Below, one piece after another: positions 35,925 to 47,575 of a DNA stretch of 64,000 nucleotides (the stretch's first letter is position 1; the number at the start of each line of letters is the position of its first letter). Source of the DNA: Nepenthes gracilis. Lineage: Eukaryota; Streptophyta; Magnoliopsida; Caryophyllales; Nepenthaceae. The position numbers were made by a program, and so were the translations under genes. The notes beneath the pieces are model-generated. The model had not been told where the DNA came from and made no database searches. It saw only the letters and a list, made by a program, of their open reading frames with translations. Location of the stretch: NCBI GenBank assembly GCA_033239525.1, contig BSYO01000022.1:6777947-6841946 (forward strand), read 5' to 3'.

Positions 35925-37833
35925 GAAAAAAAAAAAAAAAGTTGAAGGCCGAGAAGGGAGTTGGGGAGAGAGAGGGAGAGTGGAGAGAAAAGGAAAGGGG
36001 GGGTTAGAGTTTGAACGAAGAAAAAGAAGAGGGAAGAAGAAGGAGAGAGAGAAGAAGGAATAGGGCAGTGGTGGTGGTGTCGCAGGTTAATGGCGGTCGT
36101 GGGCTGAGGTGGAGGTGGTGCGACACGAGGAGAGAGTAACGACACAGCAGTGCGAGCCGCGCAAGGAGGGAGAGAGCCTCGCCGGAGAAGGACAGTGGCC
36201 GGATGGGTGGAAGCGGCGGCGACAGTGGTCAATGGTGAGGCCACGGTGGTCGTGGGTTAAGGCGACGGCGGCTCGGTGCGGCGGTTGATGCGGGCAGCAC
36301 GTGAGGAGAGAGAGGGAGAGAGACGGCAGTGCAATGGCGCTGGTGCCAGCTGCGTGAGGTCGGGGAGGCTGACGACGACCACGTGAGGTGGTGCAGTGGT
36401 GGTTTGACAGCGTGCGGCGGCGACCCGTGCACAGAGGAGAGAGGAAGGGCTGCACATGGGCGCGCGTGAGGCAGGAGAGAGAGAGGCACAAATTGGGTGT
36501 TTTGAGACATCATTTCTTTAGATTTATATAGTATAAAGTTAAGGCAAGTATCTTCTAACCTTATTCTTGGTTTGATTTAATTTATGATATATTTTAACTA
36601 TTGTGGGAGATTTTACTAACATGCATGTGTTTTCATATACACCCAATTTATTAATATGTACATGCATGTAGGTTTTATCGGTTGTGCGGTGGTTTTACAC
36701 CAATATTTATGATTTGGAGGGTTTTTGGATACCTGGATGGTATATATATAAATTTGTGTATCCGTATGTTGTGGAACCATGAATCAGACCGTGCGTCGGT
36801 CCATAAGCATGCTGCCGGGGGCGGGGTCACTACCGGACCATGGCGGTCTGAGACCCGATTGGTCGTTATATATGATCCGAGGTATGAGATATTGGTACTG
36901 CTCCTGACGGGGAGGCTTAGCCCCGACGGGGATATATATAATATGACCTCTTCCGCCGAAAGAAAAGTTGAGACATTTAGTAGCTGACCTGCCACACTGT
37001 ATATTTAAATGAGAACCATTGTAAGGAATTAATGAAAAATTAATATATTTGGACATCCTAATATATAACTAAAACTTAAGGTTGTACCTAAAACCGTAGG
37101 TGGTAAAATATAGTAAGCAAGTTCCTAATCTATGGAAGACAGAGTACATGGATGGCCTTGAGCTACTGGCCTAAAATCGTAGCCAAATAACCATGGTTAC
37201 TAGACGAGGGTAATCCTTCCTCAAGTTGGTATTATTTATCATTGGTTCTCCGATTTCGTGCATGCTTTGTATTTCTGCATGTATTGCATGGACTACGATT
37301 TGAGATACTTGATTTGGCCCACGAATGGACGATAGGATTGTCTCGTACATATTAATGTATTAAGCCCTGTAACATGTTTTATATTTATATGTTTTGGTAC
37401 CTGTATTTCCTTGATTTCAACATATTATATATGAGATTTAGATCCGGACGATGATATGTGTCCCACTTGGATGCGGTGACTGTCGCGATTATATAATGTG
37501 ACATCGGATCATATGATAGATATCGTCTATGGAATTTGATCGGATCGTATTTATTATGATTATGTCTCGGAGAGACTGTTTGATATCGACAATAATTTAG
37601 TACAAGACATCTACTCGAATTTTAAGGATTTCACAGACATTGTATTTTGTTTTACGTGATTACTATGCGATATTCCTACTTCTAATTTATGTGTACTGTT
37701 TTATACAATGTTGATACTTGCTGAGTTCTAAACTCACGTTTTTATGTTTTATCCCTTTAGACCAGTGAGTTGGATATGCCTATAGGAGTTTGGATGTTAG
37801 TTGATGCAACAAATCTCTATCGGTGGATAGAGA

Positions 37834-38013
37834 TGTAATATTTCGGATCCCGATTAGATTATTATAATATTAATTGTGATTTTGGGTATTTCAGACGTGG
37901 TAAAACTAAATTAAAAAATTATAAAATTTTCGGAGACGATCAGAATTTTGGAGTGGCGCCCGAGGTGCGCCTGTGCTGTTATTTGGAATTCGATTTGGAT
38001 TTTAAAATTTAAG

Positions 38014-38049
<36 letters not shown>

Positions 38050-40412
38050 AATAATAAAGATAATAATATAATAATAATAATGATAATAATAATAATATAA
38101 AAGTAAAAGTAAATGGAAAAAAAAAGAGGAGAAAAGTGTCGGGGAGAGAGGGAGAAGAGGAGAGAGAGGGGGAAAAAGGGGATCTAGGGTTTGCACCGAG
38201 GAAGAAGAAGGAGGAGGAAGAGGAGAAGGGAGAGGAAGGCGGCGACGACGGTGGTGGCGTCGTAGGTGAACGGTGGTCGATGGTGGTTGTGAGTGTGGCC
38301 GCGACTGTTGCGGCAGTTGCGGGTTGAGGCAGCGGCGGCGCTGGATGAGGAAATTGGTGCTGGAAGAGTCGACGACGGCCGTTCGGGGTGGTAGCGACTA
38401 CATCGGTGGTCGCAGCGGTGAGCTGTGGCCCAGCGTAGGCGGCGGTGGCGTGGTGCGAAGGAGAGAAGTCCTTTGAGGGGAGAGAAATCGACGACGGTTG
38501 CGCGAGGAGAGAAGCCGCGCGGGAGAGAGGGCGGCGGCCGGACGGGGGGCAGCTGAGGCGACAGGGGTCACCGGGAAGGCCGGCGACGGCCGTTCGAGGA
38601 GGCGGGCTGCGGTAGCGGTGCGGCTGAAGTCGTGCGCAGAGAGAAGAGAGGGCAGCGCGGGGCGCGCGTGAAGCAGGAGAGAGAGAGGACGCTGCAGAGG
38701 AGAGAGAAAGGCTCTATTGGAGTGCTTCGGGACATCCTTTCTTCAGATCTACGAAGTATAATGTTAAGGCAAGTATCCTCTAGCCCTATTCTTGGTCTAA
38801 TTTAATTTTTGATACATTTTGACTATTGTGGGAGATTTTACTAACATGTATATATTTTTATATACCCCTAATTTATCAATTGTGTACATGCATGTATATT
38901 TTATCAGTTGTGCGGTGGTTTTATACTGGTATTTATGATTTGGAGGGATTTTGGACACCCGGACGATCTATATGTATGTTTGTGTATCTGTATATTTTGG
39001 AACCATGAACCAGGCCTTGCACTAACCATGCATGCTGCTGGGGGTGGGATCACTACGGGACCATGACGGTCCGAGACCCAAGGGGTCGATTATGTGATCC
39101 GAGGCACGAGACATTTGGTACCGCTCCCGACGGGGAGGCTTAGTCTCGACGGGGACATATATGATAGGCTACTTTCGCCGGAAGGAAGGTTGAGGCTACT
39201 TCCGCCTAAAGAAAGGTTGAGATATTTGTAACTGACTTGCCCCACTGTGTATTTAACTGAGAACTATCGTAAGAAATTGACGGAAAACTAATATATTCAG
39301 ACGTCCTAATATATAACTAAAACTTGAGGTTGCACCCAAAGTCGCGGGTGGTAAAATATAGTAAGCAAGTTTCTAATCTATGGGAGACAGAGTACATGGA
39401 TGGCCTTGAGCTATTGGCCTAATTCGTATCCGATATAGCCGTGGTTACCGGACGAGGGTAACCCTTCCTCAAGTTGGTATCATTGATATTTGGTTCTCCG
39501 ATTTCGTGCATGCTTTGTATTTCTATACAAATGGGCGATACGTGCATGCTGTGATTTGAGATACGTGGTTTGGCCCACGAATGGGCGATAGGAATGTCTC
39601 GTACGTGCTGATGTGATAAACCCAGAACGTATTTTGATTTATGTTTTAGTTCCGGCAGTTTTCTCTTGATTTCTACATTATGAGTTTTAGATCCGGACGA
39701 CGGTATGTGTCCCATGCGGATGTGGTGACGGTCGCGATTATGTAATGTGACCTCGGATCATATGATATGATATCGTCTACGAGATTTTACCGGATCGTGA
39801 TTTATATGATTTTGTCCCGGAGGGACGAGTTATTACGGACGACGATTTAGTATGAGACATCTCCTCGGTTTTCAGGAATTTCACGGACATTGTGTTTTAT
39901 TTTACGTGATTGCTATGCGATATCCCTATTCTTGATTTATGAGTACTGTTTTTATATGATGATGCTTGCTGAGCTCTAGGCTCACATTTTCATGTTTTAT
40001 CCCTTTAGACTAGTGGCATGGATACGCTTGCAGGAGCTCGGACGTGATCGGGCTCGGATATTCCTTTTGGCAAGTGGAGATGTTATATTTGGTATATTTC
40101 TGGTCTCGAGGATATGTTATGATTATTATTTATGGCCGGATGATGGCCTTGATCATTGTATGTAAAATATTGAAGTTATAGTATTATGTGGATGAGTTGT
40201 TGTAAATTGGATACCTCCCTTACGATCATGGTTAGCAGGTCATGTATTGTGTTATCCGGATTCTTATCCAATGAGATCTTGTGCGGGTTTTATTTATATT
40301 GGATCCTGTATGTGTATAATTGTCACACCCGGGTTGGGTTATTATGGTTGATGGAAATATTATTATTGATTTTATTTTGACCTGCGAATAATTGTGTTCC
40401 TGGGTCGTGACA
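37834..40412 (+). repeat. Element C 5' LTR
   Basis: Starts TGTAATATTTCGGATCCCG and ends GGGTCGTGACA. It carries an (AT)n/(AAT)n array, a GA- and CGG-rich block (38130-38720), the motif AAGGCAAGTATC (38766-38777) and a 27-bp direct duplication around 39165-39222. Confidence 0.93.
39165..39222 (+). repeat. 27-bp direct duplication inside element C LTR
   Basis: A GGCTACTTCCGCCGGAAGG-type unit occurs twice head to tail, and likewise in the 3' LTR at about 45295-45352. The older host LTR has a single unit near 36940-36970, so the doubling arose before element C transposed. The unit holds the near-palindrome TTCCGCCGGAA. Confidence 0.85.
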
Positions 40413-40416
40413 GTGA

Positions 40417-40427
40417 TGGTATCAGAG
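40417..40427 (+). other. Primer binding site of element C (initiator tRNA-Met type)
   Basis: TGGTATCAGAG lies four bases after the 5' LTR end. It is complementary to the 3' end of plant initiator tRNA-Met, the primer of many gypsy elements. Confidence 0.88.
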
Positions 40428-43400
40428 AAAAGGTCGTAAGGTGAGGTATTTTGGGTCATCTCGGATAAGAATTTGAGTGAATATTTGGCGTGATAAGTGT
40501 GGCCTTTGGTAAAGAATGAAAGTTTGAGTTGTAAATGTTTGAATTTGACTCGGGAAGTCGATTAATAGGCTGTGTTGAGTCGTGCGAGCGATGTTTTGAG
40601 TGTTTCTGTTCAGCAGCTAGATGAAAATTTGGTTACTTTGTGAAGGATGGCTTGTTGTAGGCAAGATGGAGAGTCCTTTGAATGATTAAATGTGAGCCGA
40701 TTTGGAAAATTTTCGGATGGTTAATCTCAATCAAGGCTTAAATTGAATTTTAGAAGTAGAGGAAGCGTTTGAGGTTTTTTGACAGTTCAAATGAAGTTTT
40801 GATCTATTGCCCATAAGTTGGAGAGTGAGGCAAGCCAGTGGTGGGCTTCTCAGTGCCTATTCCACTCCTTGAGATGTTTTTATGGAGGCAATTTTGGGAG
40901 TCATTCTCTGTTTAGTATTCGAGATAGTAATGAAAGTGAATTTAGTTGGTGAAAGCACGGAATTAAGTCTGTGGCCTTTAAGATTGTACGTAAATGTTGT
41001 ATGTGTTTTTAATTTTTAGAGTGAGCTTTGATAAAGTTTACTCCTGATGGGTAAACCTTTGATCTATTAAATTTATAGACTCTGATGTCCGATCTGGGTT
41101 TGTAAATATCAATGATTGGTTTATCTAATTTTATTTGATGAACCGGACTTTAATGTGATATTGGGGGTGATTTGGTTAGCAAGTCACCACATTAGTGTAA
41201 ACGATTTCAGTAAGAATATTCTGATTTACAATTTGGGCTATGAATTTTGAATATGAGGAAAAGCTGATCGAGAGTTGATGAAATTAGTATCATTGTGCCT
41301 GCAAGTTAATTGATAAAAATGTGTGCCGAGTTTATCTGGTATATGTGGCCACATCTGGGAGTCATTATGTGATCATAAAAGGTTTTCCGGTTGTATGGTA
41401 ATTTGAGGCTATTTCTTAGATGAGAAGATTAGCCTGAATTGTCTTTTAGTCGGTAGTTGAGGTTGTTGCTATGGTTGTGTCTGAGTGACATCGATTTCGA
41501 GGACCTTACATAGAGTCAATGAGGCATTGGTCGAGTGCCTTGTCGCGGGGTGTTAAATGCTTTTGGGATAAGCATGATGAATCTATGAGGTTATCTATGA
41601 ATTATTAAAATTTAATTCGTTTGGGAAATGAATTATTTGATAAGCGAATGTTAGAAAATGGTATGTGATTTATTTGATCAATGGTTGGTACTCGATGTTT
41701 TCTAAATCGATTTGTACTTGGAGTATTGTCAATTAAGGCTATCGGGAGAATATACCTGAGGTTGCCTTCAAGATGAAGGTGCAGCCGTTGTGAGCTTCGG
41801 TGGCATTTTGAGGTTAGTGATTTCGTTGGCATCTTTTGTGGATCTTGTGAATTGGATTTCTCAGTCATATTTTGGTCTATTTATGATGGCTTCGTTAATA
41901 ATAGTTTGATTTGTTCGAGGAATTTATGTGGGGCATGAGTTCCATCTGAGGACTGTGTCATAGCTGCGAAGGGTTGTTTGTGGTTTGACCAATTGAGGAA
42001 ATGCGAGTTTGGTTAGAAGTAGTGTTATTTTGGGCATATTATGGCATGGTTGTATATTTGCAGAAGTTTGAAGCGGTGGCCGGTTGGGGAAGGACCATCA
42101 TTTGTTGCAAAGATGTGCAATTTCTGAGATCTAGTTGAATTTATTAAGCAATTTGATGATGATTCCTTGAGAATTGTTGCGTCCATGGGATGTTTGGCTT
42201 TGAAATGATCGGTGTTTATTGGAATAGTAATTATAATGATAGCTTTCTAGAAATGAAGGGCAGATTACCGACAATGTCAATTTGGTCGATCCCGGATAGA
42301 TCAAGTTAATCTGTGGTAGGTTGTGATGCTCCCAAGGAAGATTTGAGCTTGTGTTATGATGCAGCGTTTTCGGGTGATTGCCTATGGGTTACGGCGGTTG
42401 AATGTTTTTGATCAAAATTACTCCACTTATGGCTTGGAGTTAGCACTTGAGGTATTTGCTTTGAGGATTTAGAAATATTATTTGTATGAAGATAATTGTT
42501 GTTTAATTTGATTATAAAGGTTTGAGAAAATCATTTCAAAAAAGGAGAAATTATTGGCAATGTTTTGGGTCGAAAGTCTTTGGATTTATTATGTAAATTT
42601 TCATAAGAAAAAGCAGAAGCATGTGGGTCTGTAGCCCTCAGTGGTAAGATTCAATTTGGATTCTTAGGTAGAGAATCTGATTTGAAATCCAGTTTGAGGA
42701 TGTTGATTATTTGGAGGTTTTGTTGAGTCCTGTGATTTTGAAAAAGTGGCGGCTTCGATTGGATCGGTCTGAAATCTCACGGAGTAGAAGGATATTTTGT
42801 CGACGAAGGAGTAGGTAGGTGGATCCATTCTCAGCCTATGCGTATGCTGTTCAGGATCAGAGTTGCGTTAAGAGTTTGTGCTGCAATGTCTTCTGTCTTT
42901 GTTTTGAGCGGAGAAGTTGTAGAGTTATCGGTGAGTAATTCTTGCCAGGATTGGGCTCCGAAGCAAGCTCCTATCTGTGGAAGATGCTTTTATGAAGATC
43001 AGAAGCGAAGATCCTTTTGTTCAAGCAGTTATGAAGTTGGACGCAATCAAGCAGAGCCTCGATTGTCGGATGGAAGCACAGGGAGTAGTTGAGGTTGTTA
43101 GCAGCTATTATGGAGCTGAAGTGATCTAAGTTTGTTGAGAACGGTGAAGATTCTTCGCTGTCGGAGTGACGAGTTGATCATGCGTCTCGTGCTTAAAGGT
43201 AGCAGCCAAGAGGAAGAAGCTTTCGAGATTTTGTTTTGGTTTGCGTTGGACAGCGAGGAATTTGGTGGCATCTTGGATGATGATGGATAAGCTGATGAAG
43301 TCGGCTCTTTGCTTGCTGATCAGAAAGTCATTCTTGAGTTTGGTCGTCAACATATTATCAAGATGAGAAAATTGCACGATATTCTAATTTTGAAGCCCTT

Positions 43401-43964
43401 GATTGCGATTAGAAGATATATTCTTGCGATTGGAAGTAGATGATTGACCAGAGTTGCGCAGTGAAAGCGTGTGGATTCATAGCTATCGGTTACAAGAATT
43501 GATTCGAGAATTCAAGCATGAGATCAGATTGTAGCCTGAGTGGATGATCGAGAAGAGTGGTTAGATATTTCTGAAAGCGTCATGAAGAGAAGAGTTTCAA
43601 GTTTCGAGGGCAAATGATGGATTGAGGTTGAGGTTGGATAGGACTTTTGAGGTGTTGCAATGAACTGGAGAGGTGGCCAGCAGATTGGCGTTGTCCCGAG
43701 TTTGGCAGATCATGATGATGTGTTTTATGTATGTATGTTGAGAGAATTATGGGTTGATTATCGGCATGTGATCAAGTGTGAATTGTTGCTGATTTCGGGA
43801 AGCTATTTTATGTTGAGATTTTGATTCCAATATTGGGATAGAAAGTTCAGGTATTCATGATCAGATTTTTCGGAGGAATCTTTTGATCAAGGTTAAGTTC
43901 GGAAGAATTATTCTTATTTGTTCAAGTATTGATATGCGTAAATTTCGAGGATGAAATTTTTATA
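40428..43964 (+). pseudogene. Element C gag-pol remnant (multiple frameshifts and deletions)
   Basis: Traces appear in gypsy order. Gag: AHKLESEASQWWASQC near 40810-40860. Protease-RT boundary: FNVILGVIWLASHHISVN near 41150-41210, where intact elements have DVILGMDWL. RNase H: DQNYSTYGLELALEVFALRI near 42410-42470. Integrase tail: DDVFYVCMLRE then HVIKCELL near 43710-43790. Most RT and the integrase core are not recognisable, and the total is about 2 kb shorter than usual. No product can be made. Confidence 0.82.
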
Positions 43965-43976
43965 AGGAGGGGAGAG
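43965..43976 (+). other. Polypurine tract of element C
   Basis: AAGGAGGGGAGAG immediately precedes TGTAATATTTTGG, the start of the 3' LTR. Confidence 0.85.
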
Positions 43977-44156
43977 TGTAATATTTTGGATCCCGATTAT
44001 ATTATTTTAATATTAATTATGATTTTGGGTATTTCGGACGTGGTAAAAGTAAATTAAAAAATTATAAAATTTTTGGAGATGATCAGAATTTCGGAGTGGC
44101 GCCCGAGGTGCGCCTGTGCTGTTATTTGGAATTCGATTTGGATTTTAAAATTTAAG

Positions 44157-44196
<40 letters not shown>

Positions 44197-46533
44197 AATA
44201 AAGATAATAATATAATAATAATAATGATAATAATAATAATATAAACAAAAAGTAAATGAAAAAAAAAAGAAGAGGAGAAAAGTGTCAGGGAGAGAGGGAG
44301 AAGAGGAGAGAGAGGGGGAAAAGGGGGATCTAGGGTTCGCATCGAGGAAGAAGAAGGAGGAGGAAGAGGAGAAGGGAGAAGAAGGCGGCGATGGCGGCGG
44401 CGTCGTAGGTGAACGGCGGTCGATGGTGGTTGTGGGTGTGGCCGCGACTGTTGCGGCAGTTGCGGGTTGAGGCGGCGGCGGTGCTGGGTGAGGAAATCAG
44501 TATCGGAAGAGTCGACAGCGGCCGTTCAGGGTGGTAGCGACGATATCGGTGGTCGCAGCGGTGAGCTGTGGCCCGGCGTAGGCTAAGGCGGCGGTGGCGT
44601 GGTGCGAAGAAGAGAAGTCGTTCGAGGGGAGAGAAATCGACGACGGTTGCGCGAGGAGAGAAGCCGCGCAAGAGAGAGGGCGGCGGCCGGATGGGGGGCA
44701 GCTGAGACAACGGGGGTCGCCGGGAAGGCCGGCTACGGCCGTTCGAGGCAACGGGCTACGGTAGCGATGCGGCTGAAGCCGTGCGCAGAGAGGAGAGAGG
44801 GCAGCGCAGGGCGCGCGTGAAGCAGGAGAGAGAGAGGACGCGGCAGAGGAGAGAGAAAGGCTCGATTGGAGTGCTTCGGGACATCCTTTCTTCAGATCTG
44901 CGAAATATAATGTTAAGGTAAGTATCCTCTAGTCTTATTCTTGGTCTGATTTAATTTCTAATACATTTTGACTACTGTGGAAGATTTTACTAACATGCAT
45001 ATATTTTTATATACCCCTAATTTATCAATTGTGTACATGCATGTATATTTTATCAGTTGTGCGGTGGTTTTGTACTAGTATTTATGATTTGGAGGGATTT
45101 TGGACACCCGGACGATCTATATGTATGTTTGTGTATCCGTATATTGTGGAACCATGAACCAGGCCTTGCATTAACCGTGCATGCTGCCGGGGGTGAGATC
45201 ACTGCGAGACCATGACGGTCTGAGACCCGAGGGGTCGTTTATGTGATCCGAGGCACGAGACATTTGGTACCACTCTCGACGGGGACGTATGTGATAGGCT
45301 ACTTCCGCCGGAAGGAAGGTTGAGGCTACTTCCGCCGGAAGGAAGGTTGAGATATTTGTAATTGACATACCCCACTGTTTATTTAATTGAGAACCATCGT
45401 AAGGAATTGACGGAAAACTAATATATTCGGACGCCCTAATATATAATTAAAACTTGATGTTGCACCCAAAGCCGCGGGTGGTAAAATATAGTGAGCAAGT
45501 TCCTAATCTATGGGAGACAGAGTACATGGATGGCCTTGAGCTACTGGCCTAATTCGTATTCGATATAGCCGTGGTTACCGGACGAGGGTAACCCTTCCTC
45601 AAGTTGGTATCATTGATCTTTAGTTCTCCGATTTCGTGCATGCTTTGTATTTCTGCACGTATTTGGGTGTACTGTGATTTAAGATACGTGGCTTGGCCCA
45701 CGAATGGGCGATAGGAATGTCTCGTACGTGCTGATGTGATAAACCCAGAACGTGTTTTGATTTATGTTTTAGTTTCGGCGGTTTTCTCTTGATTTCTGCA
45801 TTATGAGTTTTAGATCCGGACGACGGTATGTGTCCCATGCGGATGTGGTGACGGTCGCGATTATGTAATGTGACCTCGGATCATATGATATGATATCGTC
45901 TACGAGATTTTACCGGATCATGATTTATATGATTTTATCCCGGAGGGACGAGTTATTACGGATGACGATTTAGTACGAGACATCTCCTCGGTTTTCAGGG
46001 ATTTCACGGACATTGTGTTTTATTTTACGTGATTATTATGTGATATCCCTGTTCCTGATTTATGAGTACTGTTTTTATACGATGATGCTTGTTGAGCTCT
46101 AGGCTCACTTTTTCATGTTTTATCCCTTCAGACTAGTGGCATGGATACGCTTGCAGGGGCTCGGAGGTAATCGGGCTCGGATATTCCTTTTGACGAGTGG
46201 AGATGTTATATTTGGTATAATTCTGATCTCGAGGATATGTTATGATTATTATTTATGGCCGGATGATGGCCTTGATCATTGTATGTAAAATATTAAAGTT
46301 ATAGTATTATGTGGATGAGTTGTAAATTGGATACCTCCATTGTGATCATGGTTAGCAGGTCATGTATTGTGTTTATCCGGATTCTTATCCGATGAGATAT
46401 TGTGCGGGTTTTATTTATATTGGATCCTGCATGTGTATGATTGTTACACCCGGGTTGGGTTATTATGGTTGATGAAAATATTATTATTGATTTTATTTTA
46501 ACCTGCGAATAATTGTGTTCCCTGGTCGTGACA
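43977..46533 (+). repeat. Element C 3' LTR
   Basis: It starts TGTAATATTTTGGATCC and ends CTGGTCGTGACA. Relative to the 5' LTR it has lost about 20 bp near 45275, between two copies of CGACGGGGA. At 44915-44926 it reads AAGGTAAGTATC where the 5' LTR reads AAGGCAAGTATC. Confidence 0.93.
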
Positions 46534-47575
46534 AGAGATGTTCATATTGAGTATGTTTCAGATCTCAAGGATATGTTATGGTTATTGTTTATGGTCGGAT
46601 GATAGCCCTGATCTTTGTATGGGAAATGTCGATCAGTTATTATATTTGGATACATCCCTTACGATGTTTAGATAGTAGGTCGTATATCATGTTTGTCCGG
46701 AGTTATATCCGACGAGGTCTTGTGCGGGTTTTTTTATTAGGTCCTATGTGTATGGTTGTTACACCCGGATTGAGTTTTTATGATTGATGAAATATCTTAT
46801 TTTTAATTTTATTTTGACCTACGTATATTGTATTCTTCGGTCGTGATAATACCGATTCGATGTACCGTTATATTGTTCGGATGAGAATATATTGGTACTA
46901 TATTGATATAAAGGATTACAGTGTTTGCATCAGCAAAGTGTATGCGATGAGTGCTCAAAGTGCCGATTCCAGTAGCCATATGTTTGAGGCACACCTAAAG
47001 CACCCAAAATAGGAAGTGCACACTCGAGGGCTGCTCAAGGGGCCAAATCTTGTGGCACTCGTACTCAAGGTGTGCTCGACGGGTGTTTGAGCGCTGGCTT
47101 GTAGTATAAATGTGCGTTGATGCGTTTTAGGGTTTACCACTTACAACTTTGTAACTTAGAGAGCGCCAACTTTAAAAGAAAAAGAAGAGAATGAGAGAAA
47201 AATGGGTGAAGAAGAAGATTCGAGTATCCGATTAAATTTCCAATCTTATTTCAATCTTCGCCGATCTTGAGTATACTATACTTAAAATTGAGAAGAATAT
47301 TTATTGATTTTATTTCTTCTCTTTCGTATTATATTCTCTACTATTTGAGTTTATTTGTAATAATGTGTTATGACTTTGTATTTGATTGTTTGTGTAACTA
47401 AACTTATTGCGTGGTGGATATATTTGGATGAATTATCCTGTGATTTTTTTTCCTTATTTTAAAGGGAGTTTTCTACAAAAAATTGAGTGTTCATTATTAT
47501 TTATAATTATTATCTACTTGTTATGTATCGTTAAATCTTTTATTACAATTCAAATAAGTTGTTCAGGTCTCAACA

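Larger units (their letters stand above)
37834..46533 (+). mobile_element. Element C: full-structure Del/Tekay-type gypsy, coding-dead
   Basis: All structural parts are present: 5' LTR 37834-40412, primer binding site at 40417, short internal region, polypurine tract 43965-43976, 3' LTR 43977-46533. A perfect 5-bp duplication, AGAGA, flanks it (37829-37833 and 46534-46538). The internal region is only 3.56 kb and holds scattered, frame-broken gag and pol traces. It inserted into the older solo LTR of the same family. Confidence 0.93.
35691..46848 (+). mobile_element. Gypsy solo LTR inside element F, itself split by element C
   Basis: The left part 35691-37833 starts TGTAATATTTCGGATCC. The right part 46539-46848 ends TCGTGATA, a decayed CGTGACA. 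Together they make about 2.45 kb, the family LTR length. The insertion is flanked by ATACT (35686-35690) and ATACC (46849-46853), a 5-bp duplication with one change. No gypsy internal region belongs to it. The GA/CGG-rich block is at 35940-36480. Confidence 0.87.
35651..47575 (+). mobile_element. Element F: copia-type solo LTR, split by a nested gypsy insertion
   Basis: The left piece (35651-35690) reads GGTTATGGGTCACTCTCATG like element E's LTR. The right piece (from 46849) continues with ATATTGATATAAAGGATTAC and GCTCAAAGTGCC-like text and ends GGTCTCAACA at 47575. No pol sequence adjoins it, so it is read as a solo LTR. The duplicated bases at the outer borders do not match well (GCATG versus TATGA), so the exact left start is uncertain by a few bases. 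Confidence 0.75.

Noticed and set aside
35834..36513. Overlapping minus-strand frames of 94-136 residues
   Set aside because: GC-rich LTR block read antisense; low-complexity protein, frame not shared by element C LTRs.
44282..44820. Frames of 62-126 residues on both strands
   Set aside because: GA/CGG-rich block of the element C 3' LTR; the 5' LTR does not preserve them.
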